64,000 nt of DNA from Treponema sp. (GCA_016297405.1 JAEDGP010000002.1:1-64000), one strand, 5' to 3'; positions 38,182-48,486 are shown, counted from the stretch's first letter. The notes: generated by a model not told the origin, from the sequence alone. Numbers and translations: made by a program.

Positions 38182-41100
38182 TGGAAAAAGATATTTCCTG
38201 GGAAAAATGTTTTCTCCACATCGACATGGACGCTTTTTTCGCATCAGTAGAACAACATGACCATCCGCTATGGAAGGGAAAACCTGTGATTGTAGGCGGT
38301 CTTCCAGGAGAAAGGCGCAGCGTAGTTTCTACAGCATCCTACGAAGCAAGAAAATTCGGCGTACATTCGGCCATGCCTACATCAAAAGCCTTTGAACTTT
38401 GCCCCCATGGAATCTACACCCATGGAAACATGAAGCGATATATAGAAATTTCGAATGCAATAATGGAGCTTCTTTGCAAATATTCACCAGACGTTGAACA
38501 ACTTTCCATAGATGAAGCCTGCGTTGAACTTACGGGCACACAACGGCTTTTTGGCACTCCTGAAGAGGTTGCAAAAAAAATCCGCAGGGAAATTTTTGAA
38601 AACACAGGACTGACTGTTTCCGCAGGGATTGCTTCCACCAGATATCTTGCAAAAATCGCCTCTGAAGTGAAAAAACCAAACGGTTTTTACCAGATCAATC
38701 CTGGCGACGAAACAAAGTTCATGCTTGGACAGGATCTCAAAAAGATCTGGGGAATCGGCGACAAGACACTGAAAAAGCTAAACTCCTACGGTTTTTTCAC
38801 CACTGCGCAAATTTATCAGCAGAAGCTTGAAACCCTTGAAGGAATTTTTGGAAAAACAACCGCAACTTTTCTTTACAACAGTCTGCGCGGAATCGAAAAC
38901 CTGGCACCAGGAAAAAGCGATCATTCCATAAGCGCAGAAACAACTTTCTGCTTCGATCTTACAAACCTGTATAATGCACAGACAGCGCTGCTTGAGCTTT
39001 GCACAACAGTAATGTTCAGGCTGAACAAGGAAAAAGGTGCCTCAAGAACTTGTTCCATAAAAATCAGATACGAAGATTTCACTACATTTACTGTTCAGGA
39101 AACCCAAAATGAATATATCACGTCTGTGGACGATCTTTTTTCAAGAACCTCAGCCCTGCTGCAAAAAAAATATGAAGAAGGCAGAGGAATCAGACTACTG
39201 GGCGTTTGCATATCAAACATCGAATCAAAGGACACTCCCAGACAGGAAAACCTCATTGATTTTGGTGAAAAGAAGCGACAGGCAGTTGAAAATTCAATAA
39301 TGAATCTTTCTCAGAAATTTCCAGAACTTAAAATCAAAAAAGCAAGGTTGCTGGAAAAAATAAAGGACAACGGAAAACAACTTTGCCATATCCTTATACC
39401 AGCTGTTATGTTCGCCCTTTCTTATTTGCCGCTTCATGGACAAAACGACTACAGAAAAGACGGTTTTGCAGGATCCCTTTTTCCATCCACAGGAAGCGAG
39501 CTTGTGGAACTTCCGTCTAAAGAGGAAGGAACTGTATTAAGCGTAAAAAATATCGATTTTTACGCTAATGGATGGTGGCAGGCTGAACTTTCAGCGCCAT
39601 TTTCCTTTAGTTTCAACCCTTCAAAAAAAAACAGCGATGATTTAGGCTTTTCCTTTAGCATGCCTGTTTTCAAACAGAAAATTGACCTGGATGCAAGCCT
39701 TTGGATAAATAAGCAATGGTATTTTCAGACTTCATTCGCCGATGAATTCGAAAAAAACACTATTGCGGCAGGTTTCATAGGCCAGGAAAAAGATTTCATA
39801 AGGCATATTCGCGTCGCAAATCGGGGGATCGTTTTTCCAAATGATTATTCTATCAACGACTTTGGTCTTGGAATCGGTGGCGGCGACAACCAGGCTCCTG
39901 GAATCAGCGCAAGTTTTCTTGATGTAGTAAACGGAAAGTGGAAAGCTGATGCTGTAATTCGCTATGACACAGTCAAACAGCATGACGCAACCTTTTACGG
40001 CAAAAACAGCGTGATTCAAAACAACACAAAACTTTCAGCCTTTTTAAGGGGCCAGATATTCTTCTTGCCTTCCAAAACTCTGATCCAAAACCTTTCTGCC
40101 ATTTATGTGGAAAATAAAAACGGTGAATACAAGGACGAAAACAAAAGAAAATATAAAAAGCTTCCCCAATCCCAATATCTTATTCTTCAGCAAAAGCAGA
40201 TAGTCCTGCTTTCCGTTGATGCGCAAACCTACAGTTCAAACAGCAATGTGCCCCATGTTATTTTCGAATTCCAAAGCATTTCGTCAAAATCACAGCTGGA
40301 ATCATTGATCGGAAGCTATGACGACAGCTCAACTTATCTTGGAAAAATTCAAAATTATTTTGGAAGCAAGCTTGAGACAAGAACAAATTCTTCAAAGCCC
40401 TCACAATTTGCCTATGACATCTACACCCAGATGGACACAAAACAATCACTGATTGTCCAAAGTCCATCTGGATTTTCACCTTTCATTGCATCTTACAGGT
40501 ACGACGCAGGAAACATCAGTGCAGCAGACGTATACATTGCAGATCCTGCAACAGATAAAAGTTCCCAATACTATGCAGCCCAAATTGCTGACGATTCAAT
40601 TGATTTTGCGGCAAAAGACTTCATAAACTCAAAACACCTTTTCGTTGACGTATTTTGCGAAGAAAGAGAAAGCCATATGATAATGGACGAACAGGACATG
40701 TTTCCATTCGCAGACAGATTTCCAGAAGTCTATTTATCCAGCGATCAGAAAACCAACCTTCATGTGATATTGAAAAACTATTCCCCAGTTTCAAGGTATG
40801 ACATCGGCACCAATGCAAGCGGTGGCTCTGTGCGACTTTACAGAAACGGAATTCTGGATACAGGAGCAACCTATAACAGCCAAAGCGGCGAAGTTGTCCC
40901 TTCAAACCAGGTTTCTGACTTCGACAAAATCTACATAACTTGGAACGAAGACGGATCTGATTTTTCTCAAGGTGCTGTCAGCGCCGCCCTGGGTTTTGAA
41001 TACAGTTTTAGTCCAAAGATAAAGACCGACCTGGCATTTTCAACAAACTGGAGCGCTTCCTCACAAAAAAAATATGCAGAGGAAAACAGGGCTCAAGGTG

Positions 41101-44100
41101 GTTTTGCTGCATTATCATCATCCTTCAACTACATTTCACAAAAGGTTTCCTTCTCAAACAGCACCGCAGTTTCGCTGCAAAACCCAAACACCACAGGTTT
41201 ATACCGTATCCTTTCAATGGACGATTTTTCTTCCAAAACCTTCTATCACAATAAAAACGACGGCTATTACATCGGATCTTCCACTGTTCCAAGACTGAAC
41301 AGCCAAACTTCACAACCTTATGAAGACCTTGATTTGGAATACAACAGGACCCAAACATCTTCTGGATGCGAAGGAAAAAATATTGCAGGCATCACAGGAT
41401 ATGCAATTCCCCTTTCATGGAAATTTCAGACAGAATCGTCAAAAAAACAATGGGCAGCAATGAACGTTAAGCTTTCAGACGGAAATTCCCTTTCCAATTC
41501 AACACAGTTTAGTTTCGCTCTAAAGGCAGAAGACTACGACAGCAGCGATTATGATGTATTTTTACAACTGGGAATCGATTGCAAGGAGGAAAATCCAGAG
41601 GATTCCCTATCGATTCCAACATGGAAAATCACCGACCAAACTTCATCCCAGATCCAAAAGCCATTTCATACTGACGGTACCCTCTCAAATGATAGCGGCT
41701 GGCAGACGGTTACCATAAGAATCAGCGACTGGCAGAGAAGCAAGATCGCATCAAGCCATGACATGAGAATCATCTGTGTTTCAAAATCCGACCCGTCAAA
41801 AGCTTTAGAGAATACCCTTTTCATTGGTCCTTACGAAACTAATCCCATTGGAATGAGCATTTCACATAATGACATAGTTCAGGTAACTTCCTGCCAGTTA
41901 AAGGATAACAGCGTTCCCAAAAAATCTATCTTTAACGAAAGTGATAATTTCAGCCAGAAAATTTCCTGGAACTTCACTTCTATTCCTGAGACGGAGCAAA
42001 CCGTAATAAAAGCCCAAAAATTCTTTTCTCAAGTTGATTTTTCATCATATGAAAAACTCATACTTTATTTCAAAATCACCGATGCAAGTTCCACAATTCT
42101 TGATCTAACCGACCCCACTTTCGACGAAAATGACTGCGCCTTGTGCATTTTACTTGACAGTGAAAGCTCTTCCATTGATTCCCAGGGAAAAATCGCTTTG
42201 AAAGCTGAAATCAGCAGAAAAGATATGGGATCAATTTTTGCATCTTCAAACAACAACTGGCATAAGATCGAAATCAACATCCAGAAAAAGAAATTTCATC
42301 TGGACGACAGGGAAATTGAACCATTGTCTTTTACGATAAACAAAAAAATAGTTTTCAACAGATTGTTTCTTTCATTTTCGCCCGCATTCCACACTGATAA
42401 CGGATTCCAGATTCTCCAGGAACAGTCCATTGTTATTGATGAACTTCATCTGAAAGACCTTGATCCATATTACCTTTTACAAAACAGATCTGCTTTTCAG
42501 GCACAAAACCAGGAACTGGACATGAAAATCGCTGGATTTTCCTTACTTCAGCATCCATCTTTTGAAGCCAGGCTGCTTGCTTCAAAAACATTGTCTCAAA
42601 ACAAAAAATCAAACATAGACTCACAAAACCTTGAGATCCAGATGGAAAGCTTTGTTACATTGATTGGAATGGATTTGGATTTTTCTGCAGATTTTTCATC
42701 CGCAGAAAAAGGGGGAATACAATCAATCTCTCATAAAATCCAAACACATTCCCCGCTTTTTGGCTTTCTTTCCCTTTCTGATTCATTTTTATACAGCCAT
42801 AGCGACTATTCTTCTGATAAACAAAGTGCCGTTTCTGCTTCATTTGGAAAAAATGCATTTCCTTTCAGCATAAGCGCAAAAAGCCAGCTGCAAAAAAATC
42901 GATCATCCATAAATCAAAGGGAATCAGGAACAATATCCATGGGAAATGGGCAGAAAGTCTATGTTCCTCATCTAGACTTTACACTTGAAGCAAGTCAGAA
43001 GCAAAAGCCAAAAAGCTCATATTCCTCCCACTTCGATTCCTCCACATACTTTGATTGTCTGAAACAAAATTATAAAGATTTCATTTCCCTGGGCAACCCA
43101 GGCGCATATTATAGAAAAGTAAGCCAAAACGCCAGTATCTCACAAAAAATTGATTTTGCCGATGGGCGAATCAATGGAAAATGGAATCTAAGTTCTACTT
43201 ATTCCACCACAAAAAATGTTATGCATACCAGTGTCCAGTACGTAGAATTGTCTTTTCCATTCAAAATTGGAAAAAGCTCATTTGACATAAAATATTCAAA
43301 AACAGGTTCTGAAACAGCTTCATGTATAGAGGGTGGTTCCTATAAAGATGATTTTGAAAAACTATACTCTGCCATAGGCGAAAATAGTTATTTCTACGAA
43401 GTGTTTCCATTCCAGGATTTATTGGACCCGCACTTCGATAAAACTGTTCTTGAAAACACTTCAAAATTTGAAAGCCTTGAGTCTCTCTTCTATAGCTCCA
43501 ACTATTCTTTTTCATGGAAACGAAATCTTTTTGGCAGCATCAGCGATTTTTTCATGCCTATGCAATTTTCATTCGAAACTGAAAGGGATATTCGTACCAA
43601 CGTGGAAAACACCGACTTATATCAGTTCAAGGCTACATCCTCAAACCTTTCCATAAACCTTTTTGGTAAACAAGGAACAAACAGACTTTTTGAATGGTTT
43701 GATACGGATGAATACAGTTTTTCATTATCCACTTCAGCAAAAGTTCCCTCCGATAACCCATCAGATTGTTTATTCACTTTTTCAGCCTACTTGCAGGGAA
43801 CAATTTTCATGAAAGAAAAAGATTCCCTAAAATCTGCCTCACAATTCAAGATTTCCACTGATCAGAACTGGACCTTCACACAAATCGCAAGCTGGAACAG
43901 GAAAACCCATTTCAACCCTCTACTTTCCTTTATAAAGCTTTTTTCCAATGAAAATTTTTCTTCCAAGCTTGATTGTATAGACAACGCTGCAACCGACACT
44001 CTTAGTATAAGTCTTGCAAACACCAGTTCTGATTACTACAGGAACTATCAATGGAACCACAAAATTGAAGGCAATCTGAACAGTTTCATCAGTGTAAATG

Positions 44101-44189
44101 CAGGTTTCGACCTGATTCTGACATGTTCCCAAATCAAGTCTGACACAATAACAATGAATCTGAGCATAGGATCAAAACTTCAGTTTTGA
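38178..44189 (+). CDS. dinB: DNA polymerase IV joined in frame to a giant outer-membrane protein
   Basis: A single uninterrupted 2003-codon frame. Residues 1-395 are a complete Y-family polymerase: HIDMDAFFASVE (Asp16, Asp18), the SYEARKFGV loop, SIDEA near 112, a GIGDKTLKKL helix-hairpin-helix near 192 and the little finger to about 360, ending KKARLLEK. With no stop, a signal-peptide-like stretch follows (residues 405-422, ending LPLHGQ), then about 1580 residues of Asn/Ser/Phe-rich beta strands ending in SIGSKLQF, a C-terminal Phe as in BAM substrates. A cytosolic polymerase and an outer-membrane barrel make an implausible single protein. More likely two genes have merged or overlap in frame. 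The start has AAAGGA 7 nt upstream. Confidence 0.8.
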   Translation: MMEKDISWEKCFLHIDMDAFFASVEQHDHPLWKGKPVIVGGLPGERRSVVSTASYEARKFGVHSAMPTSKAFELCPHGIYTHGNMKRYIEISNAIMELLCKYSPDVEQLSIDEACVELTGTQRLFGTPEEVAKKIRREIFENTGLTVSAGIASTRYLAKIASEVKKPNGFYQINPGDETKFMLGQDLKKIWGIGDKTLKKLNSYGFFTTAQIYQQKLETLEGIFGKTTATFLYNSLRGIENLAPGKSDHSISAETTFCFDLTNLYNAQTALLELCTTVMFRLNKEKGASRTCSIKIRYEDFTTFTVQETQNEYITSVDDLFSRTSALLQKKYEEGRGIRLLGVCISNIESKDTPRQENLIDFGEKKRQAVENSIMNLSQKFPELKIKKARLLEKIKDNGKQLCHILIPAVMFALSYLPLHGQNDYRKDGFAGSLFPSTGSELVELPSKEEGTVLSVKNIDFYANGWWQAELSAPFSFSFNPSKKNSDDLGFSFSMPVFKQKIDLDASLWINKQWYFQTSFADEFEKNTIAAGFIGQEKDFIRHIRVANRGIVFPNDYSINDFGLGIGGGDNQAPGISASFLDVVNGKWKADAVIRYDTVKQHDATFYGKNSVIQNNTKLSAFLRGQIFFLPSKTLIQNLSAIYVENKNGEYKDENKRKYKKLPQSQYLILQQKQIVLLSVDAQTYSSNSNVPHVIFEFQSISSKSQLESLIGSYDDSSTYLGKIQNYFGSKLETRTNSSKPSQFAYDIYTQMDTKQSLIVQSPSGFSPFIASYRYDAGNISAADVYIADPATDKSSQYYAAQIADDSIDFAAKDFINSKHLFVDVFCEERESHMIMDEQDMFPFADRFPEVYLSSDQKTNLHVILKNYSPVSRYDIGTNASGGSVRLYRNGILDTGATYNSQSGEVVPSNQVSDFDKIYITWNEDGSDFSQGAVSAALGFEYSFSPKIKTDLAFSTNWSASSQKKYAEENRAQGGFAALSSSFNYISQKVSFSNSTAVSLQNPNTTGLYRILSMDDFSSKTFYHNKNDGYYIGSSTVPRLNSQTSQPYEDLDLEYNRTQTSSGCEGKNIAGITGYAIPLSWKFQTESSKKQWAAMNVKLSDGNSLSNSTQFSFALKAEDYDSSDYDVFLQLGIDCKEENPEDSLSIPTWKITDQTSSQIQKPFHTDGTLSNDSGWQTVTIRISDWQRSKIASSHDMRIICVSKSDPSKALENTLFIGPYETNPIGMSISHNDIVQVTSCQLKDNSVPKKSIFNESDNFSQKISWNFTSIPETEQTVIKAQKFFSQVDFSSYEKLILYFKITDASSTILDLTDPTFDENDCALCILLDSESSSIDSQGKIALKAEISRKDMGSIFASSNNNWHKIEINIQKKKFHLDDREIEPLSFTINKKIVFNRLFLSFSPAFHTDNGFQILQEQSIVIDELHLKDLDPYYLLQNRSAFQAQNQELDMKIAGFSLLQHPSFEARLLASKTLSQNKKSNIDSQNLEIQMESFVTLIGMDLDFSADFSSAEKGGIQSISHKIQTHSPLFGFLSLSDSFLYSHSDYSSDKQSAVSASFGKNAFPFSISAKSQLQKNRSSINQRESGTISMGNGQKVYVPHLDFTLEASQKQKPKSSYSSHFDSSTYFDCLKQNYKDFISLGNPGAYYRKVSQNASISQKIDFADGRINGKWNLSSTYSTTKNVMHTSVQYVELSFPFKIGKSSFDIKYSKTGSETASCIEGGSYKDDFEKLYSAIGENSYFYEVFPFQDLLDPHFDKTVLENTSKFESLESLFYSSNYSFSWKRNLFGSISDFFMPMQFSFETERDIRTNVENTDLYQFKATSSNLSINLFGKQGTNRLFEWFDTDEYSFSLSTSAKVPSDNPSDCLFTFSAYLQGTIFMKEKDSLKSASQFKISTDQNWTFTQIASWNRKTHFNPLLSFIKLFSNENFSSKLDCIDNAATDTLSISLANTSSDYYRNYQWNHKIEGNLNSFISVNAGFDLILTCSQIKSDTITMNLSIGSKLQF
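39348..44189 (+). other. Outer-membrane protein portion inside the dinB frame (possible separate gene)
   Basis: An internal TTG at 39348 (in frame, codon 391) would give a 1613-residue exported protein: basic n-region (LEKIKDNGK), hydrophobic core, cleavage near LHGQ, then a long beta-rich passenger or barrel. AAGG directly abuts the TTG, too close for a normal ribosome binding site. The other in-frame candidate, ATG 39408, leaves a signal peptide of only about 12 residues. The mature protein is not matched to a family; its size and terminal Phe suggest an outer-membrane barrel or translocon-like protein. Confidence 0.5.
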
Positions 44190-44244
44190 TTACACTATTG
44201 CACAAAAAAAAAATTTAAGCTAATTTAAAAAAAAGGAGAAAAAT

Positions 44245-44673
44245 ATGAAAAAAATTATTTTCACCAGTGTCACAGTTCTTATTACATCATCACTTTTACT
44301 TACATCATGCAACAAAAAATCCGAAGGTGCAAATCCTTCTGATGCAAAACAGAACGAAGAATTGACCACAGCCGCAGAAGCAGCAGACGAAGGCAATCTT
44401 GACGACTACTCAGAGTATCTTAAGAAAGCTACAGAAACTTTGGACTCTTTCAGTGAAGAAGATTATTCAAAAATCATGGAAGACGCTAAAAAGATTTCTG
44501 ACCAGTATATTCCTGAAGAATACAAGAATGATTATGAAGCTGCAAAAAAAGAATTGGAAAAAATCCAGACCCTAACAGATTCACAAGAATACAAAGACGC
44601 ATTGGAAAGCAGCAGTAAAGCTTTAGAAAGCGCAAACAAGGCACTTGATCAACTCAAAGCAATGAATTTTTAA
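44245..44673 (+). CDS. Small helical lipoprotein
   Basis: A 142-residue lipoprotein: leader KKIIFTSVTVLITSSLLLTSC with lipobox LTSC, then a highly charged, almost entirely helical mature part (SEYLKKATETLDSFSEED and similar). It looks like a periplasmic helical bundle or coiled-coil spacer. Strong AAAAGGAG 6 nt before ATG. Function unknown. Confidence 0.7.
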   Translation: MKKIIFTSVTVLITSSLLLTSCNKKSEGANPSDAKQNEELTTAAEAADEGNLDDYSEYLKKATETLDSFSEEDYSKIMEDAKKISDQYIPEEYKNDYEAAKKELEKIQTLTDSQEYKDALESSSKALESANKALDQLKAMNF

Positions 44674-44708
44674 ATTTTTGCCAGATGATTGTGCAATGGT
44701 GGACAAAA

Positions 44709-44879
44709 AAAGGGGCTGTCCAATAAGTTTGCATTACGGTGGTTTGGTTTATCGAAACCACCACATTTAGTGCAGCAGTCATTTCGACGAGTGGTTCCTG
44801 AGCATGTCGAAGGGCTCAGGAACCACCTGTCGAAGGGCTCAATGAGCGCTACACTCATTACTTTTGGGACAGCCCCTTT
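44709..44879. mobile_element. MITE-like 171-bp element with 13-bp terminal inverted repeats
   Basis: Ends AAAGGGGCTGTCC and GGACAGCCCCTTT are perfect inverted repeats of 13 bp. Inside are further palindromes: GGTGGTTT ... AAACCACC (44739-44763) and GTGGTTCCTGAGC ... GCTCAGGAACCAC (44791-44826). No coding capacity. The first half recurs in opposite orientation at the left edge of the window. The termini resemble insertion sequence ends, so it is probably a non-autonomous derivative moved in trans. No clear target duplication is visible. Confidence 0.75.
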
Positions 44880-44930
44880 CCATCATAGACTCAAGTCTTT
44901 TTTTTCCATCTCAACAGAAGACGATGCTTT

Positions 44931-46997
44931 CTATTGAAGTGGAGCAAAATACCCGGCCTCATCCCTTCCACTTTTGTTCATTATATCAGCCTGAACTTCT
45001 ACCGGCAGATAAGTTTCACCAAAACCTGCACCCAGCGATGATGTATAAGTCAGAGTGTAAAGACTGACAGGAATATCTATTATGTCATTTATTACATTCG
45101 ACAAGCCTTCCTGACGATAAACGTAATATTCTTTCCCTGGAGTTTTATCTACCACATAAGCAATTTCTTCATCACTAGCACGTTGAACAAGATTTATCTG
45201 GGAAAACGAAATGGAATTGTTGTTTAAATATGCAACAGTTTCTGCAAGGCTATATTTAGCAAAAGACTTTGAAGTCGCTTTTCCTGCTGTCACAAACAAA
45301 ATAGCCCGCTTATCAGAATTCCCAATCAGATCATTTGCACAAAGCCTGATTGCCAGATCGAGTGGAACTTCCTGCGCATAATCAGTTTTAAGACCTTTGC
45401 ATGAAAATTCAAGCCCACCATTTGGAACACCATAATATTCAAGCAAAGGAATTTTTCCGGCACTTACAATCCTAAGAATACCTGTATTGTTCATGGATCG
45501 ACTTATTTCCCTTACCACCTGATCCACCTGCTGCTCATACTCTTTTGTAGATACGCTTCGATCCAACAATATTGTGACATCAGCAAAATCGCTTTCTGAT
45601 GTGGCACCGGCAAATTTCATATTCTCTATTTTCTTTCCATTTTCAGTCAGATTAAAATTCTCTTCCCTTAAACCAACGACTGGTTTTCGTAAACGACTTT
45701 CAACACGAACTTCAAGACGTACATCAGGGAAAGAATGAGCATCTACCCTTTCCACCTGAACAAAAAGTCCACCTATCAATTCCTGTAATTTTGCCATAAC
45801 ATACACTTCGTTTTTGTTCAAATCAGAAACAATCACATTGCCGTTTGCATCTGGAACAGCACATGTAAGATGGGATGGAATATTTCCTGCACTCATGATT
45901 TCCATCACAGAACCATTAACCGTATCAACGGAATAGACTTTGTTCATATCACAGACAACAAGGAAATCTTCCCAAACTTTCATCGACTCAGGTTTCTTAA
46001 ATGACCCGCTTTCAACAAGTTTTCTTCTATAATTCCCTGCATTATCAAATTCGTATATGGCACCATCATAATCGTCACATACATAAACAAGATTGTTGAT
46101 TGAAGCAATTCCCGTAGGACCGCGCAATCCTGAAAATCCCTGAGTCTGAGTGCCAAAAGAAAACAAAGGATTACCGTCGATATCAAAAACGCACACACGG
46201 CTATTTCCATAATCTGAAACGAAAATATTTCCATTCTGATTCTGACTTAAAAACTGAGGCCCTAAAAGCTGACCAAGATTTCTGCCTTTACTTCCATAAT
46301 ATTTTTCAAATTTCCCATCAGAAGAAAGCAGTGCAAGTCTATCTCCAGCTTCTTCGCTAACCAGAATTTTTCCATTGTTCAGACGAATCATATCTATAGG
46401 CCTGTCAAAACCATTCAGCGGACCTGGATTACGGGAAAGCACATAACCGTTTACATTTATCTTTATAAGCTCATTGGATCCGTAGGCCAGAACCCAGATT
46501 GATCCATCGTTATTTGGAATAATTCCTGCAGGACCACTAAAAATTAATTTTCCGTCGAAAACTCCATGATAGCTTCCAGCTTCGGTCCATCTGGTATGGG
46601 AATCAAAATCCTTTGCAACACGACGTTCCTGAACAATTTCAACCTTATTCTGAAGTAAAAGTCCGCCATAACCATCATCCATGGCCTTTTTCCATGTCTG
46701 AAGCGCAGTTCCTTCAAGTCCAGCTTTATAATATGCTTTTCCAACCCAATCAAGGATCAACTTGTCGTCAGGCAGATAAGACAATGCTTTTTCAAACTCC
46801 AAAATGGCTTCATTATAGAACCCCCTGTAATATGCCTGCACACCTCTTCGAAATTCGTCTGCAGCAAAGCCTTCATCCGCTGTTCGTCTGTGTCCTGAAA
46901 AAAGGCCACCAGATGTGCTGTCTGCAAAACCATTTGAAAAGAATGCAGCAACCATAAAAACAGAAAAAATCTTTTTTAAATTACACGGAAGTTTCAT
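44931..46997 (-). CDS. Exported TPR / NHL beta-propeller / VWA-like protein
   Basis: A 688-residue protein with a signal peptide (KKIFSVFMVAAFFSNGFA). TPR units lie at about 45-110 (AILEFEKALSYLPDD). From about 130 to 430 there are NHL-type propeller blades (repeats like GNIFVSDYGNSRVCVFD). From about 455 to 650 a von Willebrand A-like domain starts VTILLDRSVSTKEYE, a DxSxS metal site variant. Spirochaetes have similar large NHL proteins; the combination suggests a periplasmic or surface scaffold that binds ligands. Paired with a second TPR protein upstream, 4-bp overlap. Confidence 0.7.
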   Translation of the reverse strand: MKLPCNLKKIFSVFMVAAFFSNGFADSTSGGLFSGHRRTADEGFAADEFRRGVQAYYRGFYNEAILEFEKALSYLPDDKLILDWVGKAYYKAGLEGTALQTWKKAMDDGYGGLLLQNKVEIVQERRVAKDFDSHTRWTEAGSYHGVFDGKLIFSGPAGIIPNNDGSIWVLAYGSNELIKINVNGYVLSRNPGPLNGFDRPIDMIRLNNGKILVSEEAGDRLALLSSDGKFEKYYGSKGRNLGQLLGPQFLSQNQNGNIFVSDYGNSRVCVFDIDGNPLFSFGTQTQGFSGLRGPTGIASINNLVYVCDDYDGAIYEFDNAGNYRRKLVESGSFKKPESMKVWEDFLVVCDMNKVYSVDTVNGSVMEIMSAGNIPSHLTCAVPDANGNVIVSDLNKNEVYVMAKLQELIGGLFVQVERVDAHSFPDVRLEVRVESRLRKPVVGLREENFNLTENGKKIENMKFAGATSESDFADVTILLDRSVSTKEYEQQVDQVVREISRSMNNTGILRIVSAGKIPLLEYYGVPNGGLEFSCKGLKTDYAQEVPLDLAIRLCANDLIGNSDKRAILFVTAGKATSKSFAKYSLAETVAYLNNNSISFSQINLVQRASDEEIAYVVDKTPGKEYYVYRQEGLSNVINDIIDIPVSLYTLTYTSSLGAGFGETYLPVEVQADIMNKSGRDEAGYFAPLQ

Positions 46998-47680
46998 GCA
47001 CGTTCTCCATCAAGAAGCATATTTCTGATATGTGCGGCAATTTCTTCGTTTTCATTGTCTATTTGTTCCGCCTTTTCAAGATATTTTCTGGCATCATTCA
47101 TAAGACCAAGCTTGTAATAAACAAATCCCAGGGAATCAAGACAAGCGGCAGAATCAGGAGCTATATCAACTGCTTTTTTGCACATTGAAAGAGCTTTTGT
47201 AAGATCCTTATCTTCACAGGCAAGACAGTATCCCATACCATTCAATGCTGTAACGTTTTCGGAATTGATTTCAAGTGACCTCTGATAATAATTGAAACAT
47301 TTTTCCGCATCATTTTGTTCCCATGCGATAAAAGCCATTGCAGCATATACAGAATCGGGCTTGTAGCCGGTTTCCTTCAGTTTGGAAAGTTCAAATTCAG
47401 CAAGACGTTTTCTTCCAGAAGAAGCATAAATTATTGCAAGAATGAACCTGCATTGCAAAACCCTGTCATTATGAGAAGCAGAAGTTACTACCTGTTCCAG
47501 ATAAAGCATGGCATCCTCATAACGCCCAAGTTTAACGTAACAAAGCCCAAGATAATAGGCAACTTCATTATTATCTGCTTCCGAATCAGAAGGAAGTGAA
47601 AGAAAAAATGTAAGGGAATCCGAATAACGAGCATTCCTATAAAGCTCGATTCCCGTTGTCAATAAATTTTTATCAGCCAT
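46994..47680 (-). CDS. TPR-repeat protein
   Basis: A 228-residue cytosolic or membrane-peripheral protein made of about five TPRs (for example YLGLCYVKLGRYEDAMLYLEQ and CLDSLGFVYYKLGLMNDARKYLEKA). The ATG at 47680 is preferred over 47692 because GGGTGG lies just upstream of it. The end overlaps the NHL/VWA gene by 4 bp, so the pair is coupled. Probably a partner or assembly factor. Confidence 0.7.
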   Translation of the reverse strand: MADKNLLTTGIELYRNARYSDSLTFFLSLPSDSEADNNEVAYYLGLCYVKLGRYEDAMLYLEQVVTSASHNDRVLQCRFILAIIYASSGRKRLAEFELSKLKETGYKPDSVYAAMAFIAWEQNDAEKCFNYYQRSLEINSENVTALNGMGYCLACEDKDLTKALSMCKKAVDIAPDSAACLDSLGFVYYKLGLMNDARKYLEKAEQIDNENEEIAAHIRNMLLDGERA

Positions 47681-47703
47681 GATCCCACCCATATTCTACT
47701 ATA

Positions 47704-48483
47704 TTATAACGAAAATCCACTCAAGTCCACAGTATTAATGCAATAAGGTTCAGCTAAAACAAGAGAAAGGGCAATTTTACCCTCTTCAACCACAAAACAA
47801 TCCGATTGTGAATTCCCAAAGGACTCAAGCCTGCCCCCTTTTATGATGACGCGATTTTCTTCATCATCAGATGTGACCAAAGCAGTATCATTGTAATTTC
47901 GGGCTCCATGAAATTTACATAAGACAACACCTTTGTATCCATCAACACTCTTACCGTTAACGTTCACAAAGCATACAGGATTCCAAGGAAGCCTGTTACC
48001 TGCGTTGACACATTCAGTGACAGAACAAAGATCAACAAGCTTTTCAAGATTATCTTTTATAAAATTAGCCAGATTGCGAAAATCGTATTTATCCCTGTCA
48101 CCCTTATCTTCGCTTACCGCAATTGATGGTATGCCATACAATACCCCTTGTCTGGCAGCTGCACATGTACCTGAATAGATTATGTCGGTTCCAAGGTTAG
48201 CTCCGGCATTTATCCCGGAAATCACCACATCAATTTTTTGTTTTATTATGCCGCTTCGTAAAGCCGCAATGACGCAATCCACGGGAGTGCCCGAACAGGT
48301 CCAAACCCCATCTTCTTTCCTGTGAATTTCAAGATAACCTTTCATGGTGATTGAACTTGAAACGGCGGAACGGTTTTTATGGGGAGCCATAACGTAGACA
48401 TTATGATCAGTCTTCAGGATTTGCCAGAGAATCCTTATTCCCTCTGCATCGTAGCCATCATCATTAGTAAGAAGAATGTTCAT
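47704..48483 (-). CDS. surE: 5'/3'-nucleotidase SurE
   Basis: A 259-residue metal-dependent nucleotidase or survival protein. The N-terminus MNILLTNDDGYDAEGI has metal ligands Asp8 and Asp9; further on come SGTPVDCV and SGINAGANLGTDIIYSGTCAAARQG, the family core. The length is typical. 3 bp after the GHMP kinase gene. Confidence 0.93.
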   Translation of the reverse strand: MNILLTNDDGYDAEGIRILWQILKTDHNVYVMAPHKNRSAVSSSITMKGYLEIHRKEDGVWTCSGTPVDCVIAALRSGIIKQKIDVVISGINAGANLGTDIIYSGTCAAARQGVLYGIPSIAVSEDKGDRDKYDFRNLANFIKDNLEKLVDLCSVTECVNAGNRLPWNPVCFVNVNGKSVDGYKGVVLCKFHGARNYNDTALVTSDDEENRVIIKGGRLESFGNSQSDCFVVEEGKIALSLVLAEPYCINTVDLSGFSL

Positions 48484-48486
48484 TCA

